From NCBI RefSeq assembly GCF_963576545.1, contig NC_083642.1, positions 6,724,901 to 6,788,900 on the forward strand: a DNA stretch of 64,000 bases, in the 5' to 3' direction. The position numbers and the translations under genes were made by a program. A model generated the notes under the pieces. It worked only from the letters and a program-made list of their open reading frames with translations. It did not search any database and was not told the origin of the DNA. Shown piece after piece: positions 52,012-61,945 of the stretch (within the stretch, counting starts at the first letter, position 1; each line of letters starts with the position of its first letter). The DNA is from Limanda limanda (taxonomy: Eukaryota > Chordata > Actinopteri > Pleuronectiformes > Pleuronectidae).

Positions 52012-53541
52012 CTAATTGTTTACTGAAGTGACTTGTGATGGTGAAGTTGTTGTTGCCGACATGTTCTTCTTCGCAGTTTGTATCCGCCACACAGCGATGT
52101 GAGTTGATATCAAACAGCCCAACATTGAAATAAAGAGGATCCAGCGTAGAGTCGCCCACCATCTAGTTAACAAAGAGATTAACTGGGATAAGAACCTGTT
52201 ACTTTTCATGTATGTGGAACATAACTGTATAAATTACTTTTTAATTTAGTTAATTTGACTTTTACAGTGCAATATATTCCTCCTGGAGACTCATCTCACC
52301 CTATTTCATCATGATTCAGTGTCATCGTGGGGGTGGTGGGTGTCACCACTGTGGAAAAAATACATTTGAGTTAAAAGTTGAACACAATTGACTGATCGAA
52401 CCTGTCAAATTATGTGTATATTAAATAACAACTCTAATCTACTTTTATTTTCACAATTACCTGGGGTGAGAATCACTGTTTTGACTAAATCTCATAAATT
52501 GGTCTGTTAACATGACAAAAAAACACTTCATACATTTCAATTGTGATTTCCGCTAAAAAAGTAACAAATACAAAGATCAAGACAACACAGCAGTAAACAC
52601 AAATCATCAGAAAAAGAAGCGGAAAACTAATTAAAAAAGTTTTCTTGGTAAGGGTTTACATAATATTACATCTGACCGAAAATAATGTTTATTATGTTGT
52701 ATAGTCAGTTGTAGTTAGTTAGTTAGTTAGTTATCATTTGTTTAACCCGGGAGGTCCCAACATCTCTTCTACCAGGGAGTCATGTTCATAATTCATTAGT
52801 TATACTACACTTGTACGTACAATATGAAACTGTCTGTAGATTCACCATTTTTAAAACAAGACAACTAACTGGGGACTGATATTGAGAGCATTGCAGGAAA
52901 AAAACGTTGTAAACCAAACAACATGTTTTAAGTTTAGAGTTATTGATATGAGTTTTTGTCTTCACGCTGAATAATCAAGAATATTAAAGAAGCAGTGTTG
53001 TTTTACATCTGAGGGAAACATTCATTACCTGTGACTGTGTGGGAGACATTGAGCTGGACTGGAACTCCGATGTCCCTTCCAAATTGTTTGATGGCACACC
53101 AGTACACATCCTCATCCCTGTAGCGGAGTGAAGTCATAGTTACAGTGAAGACTCCTGCCTCCTTATTATCAGCGATGAAGCTTCTGCCTCCATCCCACAC
53201 GGTTGTCGCCTCTATGCTGCACCGGCTGTACACCGCTCCTCTGCACCAGTACTTTGTGTAACCTTTGTACTTAGGATCATATTGACAAGCGACCGTCACA
53301 GATCCTCCGTTTGCTGCAGTCACCACCTCTGGAGCGGAGAGCAGACCCGAGCCCACCGACTGCTTTGTCAGCCAGATGAGAAACAGAACTGTGGCTGCAG
53401 GAAGAGAATAACACAATCACATGATTTCAGTTAGAAAGTTGAACAAACCAATAATTTCCTTGTGACTCTATTAGGTAGAAGCTTTATAAGTTTCCATTAA
53501 TTACCATTAAGGAAGCCAGCAGATCCTCCTGTGACTCTCAT
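52012..53541 (-). CDS. CD300/pIgR-like single Ig-V domain membrane receptor
   Basis: Coding exons in reading order are 53541-53505, 53394-53029, 52348-52300 and 52162-52012. Phases agree, giving 200 residues and a TAG stop. Exon 1 and the start of exon 2 encode a signal peptide (MRVTGGSAGFLN, ATVLFLIWLT). The Ig-V domain spans about residues 30-130, with Cys49 and Cys112 in the canonical positions (VACQYD, DEDVYWC) and a second pair, Cys63 and Cys71, in KYWCRGAVYSRCS. That extra bridge is the mark of CMRF35/CD300 and polymeric-Ig-receptor-like domains. A short Thr/Pro stalk (VTPTTPTMT) precedes the membrane segment at about 157-178 (LRWILFISMLGCLISTHIAV). The tail is 20-odd residues with no tyrosine, so no ITIM or ITAM, and the helix shows no acidic residue. 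Such genes form large, fast-changing clusters in teleosts. The ligand is unknown. Confidence 0.87.
52705..52790 (+). repeat. (AGTT)n run and degenerate LINE-like tail in intron 3
   Basis: A short agtt run (about 52711-52732) is followed by 'tttgtttaacccgggaggtc' and 'ccaacatctcttctaccagg', which resembles the '...aaccaggaggtcccattgag' end of a teleost retroposon. Confidence 0.5.
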
Positions 53542-55883
53542 GATGACAACTGACAGAACAACGTGAAGTGGAAGCATAATGAAACATCTGACCACTTCCT
53601 CTTATTTACCACATACAGTTGTGTAATCAAGTGAAGCATGAGAAAAATGTTGTGCCTTTTTTTGGGCATTATTGTTGACATGCAACATTTATATTTTCCC
53701 TGTGCATCTTATTCTGCTGTGTTTACTACTGCAGAGCGAGAGATGGAGTCAGTTTGTTTACTTTAGCAGCAGGTGGCACTAAAGACCAAATTATCCAAAG
53801 ACATAATAGGTTAAATAAACATAAAAATTCAGAATTATCAGCTGCATTGTTGCCCTATCAGTACTTATCAGAGGAGGATTTTAAGTGGATGTATTACCTC
53901 CTGTCTGCTGGTTTGTTTGTTGTTTGACAGCTGGATACCATGAAAACTACAGAACTTGATGGAAGGATGGGACAAGAAACACTACAACATTGTAAAACAG
54001 GACTTTTCCTCGCAACATTTTTACAAATATCTCAGGGAATATGACTAAATAACTATCACTGCCATATATGTAACTGTAGCAACAATCATGTGCATAACAA
54101 ATACCACAAGGGGAGACATGTCGCAGTTGCGCCGCATTGTGAAATTTGACTGACATGAGGGATGACAATAAACTGCAAGCACCAGATTTAAAAAGAAATA
54201 CTTTTTACTGAACTCAATGAACTTTACAGAATAATTATTCACTTTGAGCAGCGTATAGCAACAACTTCGATGTGTATTATCAGAGTTAAGAATGAAGGAC
54301 ACAAATTTGAACATGAGAAAGATGGGGTCAATCCACTGAGTTAAAAAACGGAACTAGTGGTGACAAACACAGTGGTTACACGTAAGCAGCCAACAGGTTG
54401 CAACACCCAGATTTTTAAATCTCCTTCGTAGCCATGGCTTATTTAAAACCACATGACATTTCATCTCTGTCTCTGGAAAAAGAGCAGAATCTAATTTTAA
54501 GTTTGTGAATATTTTTAAGTTCCATTTGAATGAAGTGACCCTGTCCACATTATTTAGCTAAGTGTTTTAAAATCAGCAGATGTATAATGAAATCAAATGT
54601 AATATTTTAGAGATTTGATTTTCTCCTCAGAGGAGGAATTCTCAAATAAACTGTCCCGAGATGATAAAACTTCAAACTTTGACACAACTCTCCATGCAGT
54701 AAAATCTGTTTCTTCTAATCAATGTTGTGAATATTGTTATGTTGTTGATGTGTTCAGCTATACACAGCATCTATTTCTCTTCTGTCAATCATGGGAGAGG
54801 GATCCCTCAAGCGTGGCTCCTTGTTAAACCCTAAGAGCCACATTTTTCTTTGTGAATATGGGCCGTACAAATAAAAGTACATTGATTTACTCAAAGATAA
54901 TGAAATGACCTTGGTAAAACTCACTCTGAATTGTTTTTCACATATACTGTACCTCAGAAAATCAGAGGGTGAATGAAACACCCTGCTCACCTTAACCTTG
55001 ACGTTTGCCCAAACAGGTTTTGTGAGACAAACCCTGAAAAGCAAACAGAGTTGTTTTGGAAAAAGCAAATGACATTAACTTCTGCTTCTGGGCTTTGGCT
55101 CGGCAGGGACTTTTTAATTTTTTTGCTGACACAAGCATATCTTTCTTTGAATATAACATAAACTGTTCATGATAAACAAGGCGGCGTTGTAATGGAGGCT
55201 TAATGATTAGATAAGTTCTCCCGTCCCCTGGGGAATGCTTGGCTCTTTATATTAATCTCTCCACATGACATATTACAGGCCTCTTTGCAGTTTGATTATC
55301 ATCGCTTATGTTTTCCAAAAGCTATTTTGTCCATTTGTTTTTATGAATCACCTCATACTATTATGATCAGATTTCTTGATTACTCAGTAGAAGCAATAAC
55401 TTAACTACACAAATGGATATGATCTCTTTTATTAACCAGGAAAATCTGTATTTTCTTCTGCTGTGCTGTAAAGATATGATTCAGTGGATTTTACCATTTA
55501 ATACCTGTCATATATACATCAAGTAAGGCAAAACCTTGAGAATAAACTGTGTGAACATCCCATTTAGCATTTATGACAAATTCATCATTGTTTTTTTATG
55601 GTTTTGTGGTGATTTTTTAAAACATGTATCAGACCTGTTTGCTGCAGTCCTTGTAAACCTATTTGCTCTGCATGAATGAGACCTTCACACAAGGAGAAAG
55701 TGTACGTGAAGAAAACGCCTGAATGCACGATAGGGAATCACACAGGACTTCTTGAGTGAGCACTGTTGATAATCTCCTCTGAAACAATCACTTGTAAATA
55801 AACACCTGTTCTGGCAGGTGGACGAACTGGACGTGTATAAAAGTGAGTGCAGGAGTCGGTCGACCTCCTTGTACAAGGTAGTC
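53542..55883. other. intergenic between the Ig-domain gene and the chitinase remnant
   Basis: AT-rich; short open frames on both strands near 54.0-55.1 kb show no domain. A degenerate retroposon tail lies near 54.8 kb. The last 100 bp before 55884 form the presumed old chitinase promoter: a gtataaaa stretch at about 55837-55844 lies 40 bp before the ATG. Confidence 0.6.
54810..54888 (+). mobile_element. degenerate retroposon 3' tail
   Basis: The sequence 'tttgtgaatatgggccgtac', then aaataaaagtacattgattt, is a relative of the tail seen near 7.4 kb. Confidence 0.45.
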
Positions 55884-57914
55884 ATGGGAAAAGTGCTGCT
55901 TGTGACGGGTAAGTCTACGCTGCTGTGGTCTCTTTAATATGCAGTGGATGTCCTCCTGAGAATGACTGTTTCCCAGTTTTGCCTTTAACGAAATATTGCA
56001 TCTATTTTTAGACTGCAATTCTGAGCCTTTTTCCCACTGAGATCAAATCTCCTTTGCTGAAACATGTTTTTTAACATTTACAGCTCTGGCCCTGCTGCTA
56101 CACGCGCAGCTCGGTAAGATATTTATAATTACATTATACACTGTACTTGATTATTCTTCATTGTTATGGTCAGAAAATGCATTATATTGTTCTGTAAATG
56201 ATGGATTTCTTATGTGTCAAAGGCTCATCCTACATACTGGCATGCTATTTCACAAACTCAGCACAGTACCGACCACCTCCAACCATCTTTATGCCCACTG
56301 ACATCGACCCATGCCTGTGTACCCATCTGCTCTACGCCTTCGCCACCATCAAGAACAACAAACTGGCCACGTATGAGTGGAATGATGTGGAGCTTTACAG
56401 TCAGTTCAACAGCCTGAAGAATCGGTGAGTCGTAAAAAATCTCTATTTTCTCTTGTACAAAGGGAAATCATCCTATTGAAGAACAGAAATAATAATAATA
56501 AAGCACAGTTGGGGTATTGAGATTGATTTAGTTGCCACTGCAGAAGTAAAATATCTGATTTATTTGCAGGAACGGCAACCTGAAGACTCTTCTGTCAGTC
56601 GGAGGCTGAAACTATTGCTCCACAGGGTGAGATCATCTGCAGAAATCAACAGACTCTGACTCTGCAAAAAACGAGGATAATTTGCTCAAATGCATTCCTC
56701 CTCCTGTATTAAAATCTCCGAAATGGTGTTGAGCCCTGCCAACCGTCAGACCTCCATCAGTTTTCCTGGAGGTTTGTTTGTCATTTCTGCTTTACTCACT
56801 AGATTTAACATTCACTTCCTCTGAAGAAATTGTAGACAATTTCTCACCAAATATACAACGTCAGCTACACTACAGCTGCCGCCAAAGCCCAATAATCCCT
56901 TTAATTCAGTCAAGCTGCAACAAACATACTTACAGAAATTAGTCTCTAAAATATGTCAGATTTGTCTTTTTATAAAGATCCCCAAATTATTTATTGTATT
57001 GCCGAAATTAATTTTTTTTCAAAAGTGAAAACAAATTTCCTATATCTGCCTCCGGATCTGTCTTAATATTGAATGCTTTCCTGACTCCTACTGTTTTTGT
57101 TTTTTCATAATCTCGCTTACAAACAAACAAACAAACAAACAGACAAATGGACAGGCATGAAGGGTTTCATCTTTAAGACACATAAAAGCACAACAATTCT
57201 CAACCTGTCCCTGTTACGATTCGTGGATTATGAATCCTGGAGTTGACACTTATCTTCCTCCTACCCAGTGTTGACGTTCATCAGGAGATGAGAGCCGCCT
57301 TTGTGACGGAGGCCAAGCAGAGCAACAGGGCTCGTCTCCTGATGTCCGCTGCCGTAGCGACCGCAAAGGACAACATCAGATTCCCAAACTTGGCCAGTAA
57401 GCATTTGAACTAACTTTTGCGCCATGATCGAAACCTTGTTCAAGTCGGTGGTTAGACCTTTCCCTCCTTGTTTTCAACTCACAGGTCCCTGGATATGATC
57501 AATGTTATGACCTATGATTTCCACGGCTCTTGGGACCCCATGACTGGTGATAGCAGCCCCTTGTTCAAAAGTCCTGAGGAGCAGGGTGACTTCATCTATT
57601 TCAACGTGGTGAGTGGAAAGAATAAACATGCATTTCATTTGCAATCTCTCTAGATCCAGACCCCTTCCTTCATTCCAGGATTATGCCAGGAACTACTGGA
57701 AGAGTCAGGGAGCCCCTGCTGAGAAGCTGATTGTCGGTTTCCCCACATACGGTAACGCATTCACTCTCAAGAAGGCTGGAGAACTGGCTTACTTTGAGGT
57801 TTTCCTTCCAACCATCACCGTTACACAATATTTATGCTTAGTAACAGAGCAGATTATAGTTTAGCAAAGTTTTGTAGCCACCAGACGAATAAGTGAATGA
57901 TTTCTACGGCTCAC

Positions 57915-57982
<68 letters not shown>

Positions 57983-58669
57983 ACACACATTGCTTTGTTA
58001 AGGTACTGAACCAGGCCCAGGATGTGCCATATGCCTACAAGGGAAACCAGTGGGTGGGCTATGACAACATGAAGAGCTTCCAGATCAATGTACCAGACTG
58101 AGCTTAATCTCTGAACCTCTGAATCTCTGTACAGAACCTATATTTCTGTACGTTGCTTCAGTTGTGCTACTTTATTCCGGCTGTGTGAAGGTTGACTGGC
58201 TGAAGAAGAGTAACTTTGGTGCTGCATGGTGTGGACCATTGATATGGACGACTACTTGGGCACTTTCTGCCACCAGGGAAAATACCCAATGATTAATGTT
58301 CTCAAAAAGGGTCTGAATCTGGAACAAGCATGAAAGACTCATAGATCATCAATAATAAACTACACTTATTATTGATGATCTATGTGGAATTCATGAAATG
58401 TTCTGAGAAAAAGATTCAATAATTAATTTGTGGTTTCACCCTGTGCCCCTCCTGCCCCTCGCCTTCCTCTGATTGCCAGAGTGAGCACAACCTCTGGAGG
58501 TGGCTCCAGTGGCTGCAGCTCCTCTGGTCGGGGCTCAGGCACCAGCGGCATGAACAGCGGGAACAACGAGAACCAGTTCTACAACTGCAGCAGTGGGAAA
58601 ACCTACTTCCAGAACTGTGCTGCCGGCCTGGTCTTCAGCAGCGCCTGCTCTTGTTGCAACTGGTCCTAA
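55884..58669 (+). pseudogene. broken GH18 chitinase (CHIA/CHIT1-like)
   Basis: Exon-like pieces follow the acidic chitinase layout: signal peptide (55884-55908 and 56084-56113, MGKVLLVT, LALLLHAQLG); 56223-56424 (SSYILACYFTNSAQYRPPP); 56570-56626; 57269-57396 (HQEMRAAFVTEAKQ); 57485-57608 (LDMINVMTYDFHGSW); 57679-57798 (GAPAEKLIVGFPTYG); 58003-58089 (DVPYAYKGNQWVGYDNMKSF); 58191-58333; and a C-terminal Cys-rich chitin-binding tail, 58480-58669, ending CSCCNWS. Several defects show. The Trp after LLSVGG is a TGA stop (56607-56609). No exon with the catalytic DGxDxDWE motif was found between 56.63 and 57.27 kb. About 25 residues are missing before the YFE segment. A base is lost near 58222, in the region equivalent to FGGAMVW. 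The chitin-binding module lacks its first Cys. No active enzyme can be made. Splice sites are mostly intact, so the loss is probably not ancient. The assignment to chitinase is firm. Confidence 0.9.
57912..57980 (+). repeat. (CA)n microsatellite in the chitinase remnant
   Basis: About 34 CA units with one interruption (acaaacac). It sits just before the exon-like piece at 58003. Confidence 0.97.
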
Positions 58670-58849
58670 AGCTAAAGTTATAGATTGACTGGTTAACCGT
58701 TCAAAGGCTGCTGGAGTCTGTTCTACATTTGTTCTGATAAGTTCTCTCAAGGTTAAATTCTCTGAGTGCAAAGTCCATCCCTTCACACGCTGGATGTTAA
58801 ACAATGTAAAACCCAAGAGTGAATAGTTAATTTTGAAAAAGCAAAGACA

Positions 58850-58855
58850 AATAAA
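58850..58855 (+). terminator. poly(A) signal of the chitinase remnant
   Basis: AATAAA about 180 bp after the TAA of the last exon-like piece. The remnant keeps its processing signal, so a non-coding transcript remains possible. Confidence 0.5.
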
Positions 58856-58952
58856 CATATCTATGTTGTATGTGTCCAAATAGTTTGCTGTGCAAGCAAT
58901 ATATGTGGATCAATCAACTACACATATATGTTCTCCATCTCAGGATAAGAGC

Positions 58953-58958
58953 TTTAAT
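58953..58958 (-). terminator. possible mfsd4a poly(A) signal (ATTAAA)
   Basis: A minus-strand ATTAAA about 400 bp after the mfsd4a stop. No minus-strand AATAAA was seen nearer. If used, the 3' ends of mfsd4a and the chitinase remnant lie within about 100 bp of each other. Confidence 0.3.
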
Positions 58959-59361
58959 ATACATATTACACAGTATGTGTATTTTCTTTTACATATGACA
59001 AAAGATATGCAAAACACATGGAAACAAAAGATTACATTTAAAATGCAAATACAGAAAAAGGTGTCAAGTCTACAAAGGTGTATTTTCCATGGCAAACTGC
59101 TGACACAATCATTTACCTTGTATCGTATTGTCATATAAAACAAACACACAGTAATGTGATTTACAAAATAGAAAAACACTCTTAGAATTTGAAATATAAC
59201 ATCTGACAGTAGTAAATAATCTACCTGGAAAATACCATGTTATTCCCAAATATATGGAAGTATATCAGCACATGAAGTGAACATTTTGTAGGCTCAGGTA
59301 AATCGTATGAAGTATTTTGACGCTAAATCGCAGTAATACTTCATCTCGTCCAGTCCGTCTC

Positions 59362-61945
59362 TCAGCTGCTCTCTTTCTCCTCTTTCGCTTCTGTTTTGGC
59401 GGATCCGTTCTGCTCTGCTCCCGCCGCTTCCTCCACCATGGTGGACTTTTTCGATGTTCCTGTTGGGTCACAGGGGAGGGAAATTAATGAAAAAGCACAC
59501 TCAGCAGCAGAGTGCGTTTGAAGGTGTGGGTAATACTGCACCTAATAGGTAATTTCTGTGCATTCGATGGAACAGCAGCAGCCCGATGAAGAAGCCAAAT
59601 CCCAAGCAGGCGATTACCACTCCACACAACAGGAAGCTGTACTCGCCTTGAGTCTGGATGATCTAGGGATGAGATGGCAATGTTAAACTACCGGACATGA
59701 TTCTAAATCTCCACCGGGCTTGATTCTGCAAATACAACCCAATTTCTTCACTCTATATTTCCATAATAATAAAGTTGTTCATCAAACTCACTTGGCCCAT
59801 GACAACCTGCATCACCATCTCTCCCATCCCTGCACTTGTCACCAGGACTGAGGTTGCACATCCTGTAAAAAAAAAAAGACATGGATGGTTTATTTCCTCT
59901 CTTTGCTTCGGTGGCATTACTGCGTCGTTAACCTTGTGCTATTAACACTGAATTATACCCTGGTAATCGAGGATGTCTTCGGTGTAGGCGAGCATAGAGG
60001 GGAAGATGCTGCTGAGGAACAGCCCACATAAACCGGTACCAACGAACAAGAAGATGCTGCTCTCGTAGAAAATGAGCAGCACCAGCACAGTAACAATGGC
60101 CCCCACCTGTGAAGAGAAAGAGAAGAGAGTGTGATCAAATCCCTTGGTATCGTTGAGTGTCTCATCTAGAATGTGATTCAATGTTGCACTTGCTTTACCA
60201 GGTTGATCACGAGCAGCTTCACAGGCCGGATACGAAATGACAGAGGAATGGACAACAGGCGTCCAGCAGTGATGGCTGCCCAAAAGATACTGGCCAGGTA
60301 ACCTGCCGTCTTATGGGACAGTGTCTTGTGAGCTGTCACAGCGTACGTGTACACGAAGCCAGCATATACACCCTGACGAGAAAAAGATTTATTCACCTGC
60401 TCTGCAGTCCGGGTTTTATTTGCAGCTGATTCAGGGACATAATTCACGACGTGCCGATCATATTAATCATCTGCACCCCTCACTCACCACAATACCGTCG
60501 GTCATGAAGAGCACCAGCCCACCGAAGATATGAATCATGAAGAAGGACGCAGGCAAACCACGCAGGTTATCATTCTGACAGCAGCCGAAGATATCCCCAT
60601 GACCTGCATCAGAACCAAGATTTTCACTTCAAACAGATTCTGCACATGACAGGACATTAACAGCATTGTTTCCGACGTGCACAAGACTCATTTTGAATAT
60701 AAAGTATCAAATCACTTCTTTACCTCCTGCCTCATGTTCCCCCTGCTCCACCTCCTGGCCCTCAGCCCCCTGCTGGTTCTCCATCGCCAGTTCATCTTTA
60801 TCCAGGAGGTTAGGAGTGCTGTTGGGAAGACACGGGATCAGGCGCTCCCGGTACATCAGGAACAACACGGCCAGTGGCACAGGTAGCTAATGAAGCACAC
60901 ACAATATTCAGCTTTTACTTCATCTATTGCAAGTGGGAAAATAACTGTTAAATCTGTGTTGGCTCAGCGTCGTACATTAATACATGCCATGATCCAGAAA
61001 GCATTGTGCACACTAGGTTCCCAGCTCCCTCCCTCATGAGACGGCGTGTCGTGAGGTATGTTGTGCCTTGCAATGGGACTGCTCCTCAGCATGCTCCTGA
61101 AATGATGAATTATCTCGGTGTGGTTCTCCGTGTGATTCGTGCAGCCCGTCTCTGAGAGGAAGGAATCTGCGATCAGGGGGCTCACCAGGGCTCCGAACCC
61201 GATGAAAAAGTGAAGAGCCTGCAAATTGTGGACAAAGACGAAACCAGAGACATTTGGCTTTTACAAAAAACGAGAGCATATAAGTAGATCCTAACTTGTA
61301 AACTCACATTAACATAGTCCTTTAATATTCATGGGAAACCAAAACCTTTTATTTTCACCTGAACCTGCTGTTGATTATTAATGGGATGTGAACGCTGCTA
61401 TGTCTCTTTCTACATATGTGGTGCTGCAGGATTTTCTACCTGTAAAAAAACAGCAGAGTCCCTCTGATAGATGGTCACCAGCTGGATGTTGGCTATGGTG
61501 TCAATGATGCCCATCGCCAAACCGGACACAGCCATGGCGATGGCCAGCAGGAGGACATTATTGCAAAAAGGGATGATGGCAAATATCACAGAGATGACGA
61601 GAGCGGAGACGAATAAGGCTCCGAGGGCACGGAACAACCTTTGAGAAAGAAAGGAGAGAAATGTTACCGATAACGAAAGTCATCAAACAGTGCAGCACAG
61701 TCTGGTCTTACTCACGTCTTTTTGAAAATGCCGCCAATAGAGCTGCCGATCAAAAGGCAGAACTGCTGGGCGAAGAAGACCCAGGTGATCTGGCTGAGCG
61801 TGGAGTTGGTTTGACACTGCAAGTCCAAAATGGTCGGCCCGAGGAAAGCGATGCAGAGTCCGAAGCTGAAGAAAACGCTCCAGTAGGTCAGCGTGTGATG
61901 GGCATTCCTCTTGAACAGCGTTACAATCCGTTCGTCTACAAACAT
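59362..61945 (-). CDS. mfsd4a: major facilitator superfamily domain-containing 4A-like transporter
   Basis: MFSD4A (SLC60 family) is a 12-helix membrane carrier related to the sodium-glucose carrier MFSD4B; its own substrate is not settled. Coding exons in reading order are 61945-61716, 61638-61440, 61218-60976, 60886-60724, 60603-60488, 60372-60199, 60106-59959, 59862-59792, 59662-59542 and 59459-59362. All are in phase, giving 520 residues and TGA; human is about 514. The first helix reads YWSVFFSFGLCIAFLGPTIL, close to the human form. Loop 2-3 has a GGIFKK motif. A long loop in exon 3 carries N-glycosylation sequons (NHTENHTE). An acidic Gln/Glu-rich cytoplasmic loop (exon 4) joins the halves. 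The second half holds GLVLFMTDGIV, AGYLASIFWAAITAGRLLSI, SIFPSMLAYTED and VTSAGMGEMVMQ. The tail is Lys/Glu-rich (KTEAKEEKESS). The ATG at 61945 is the only one before the conserved FKRNAHHTLTYWS. Confidence 0.95.
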
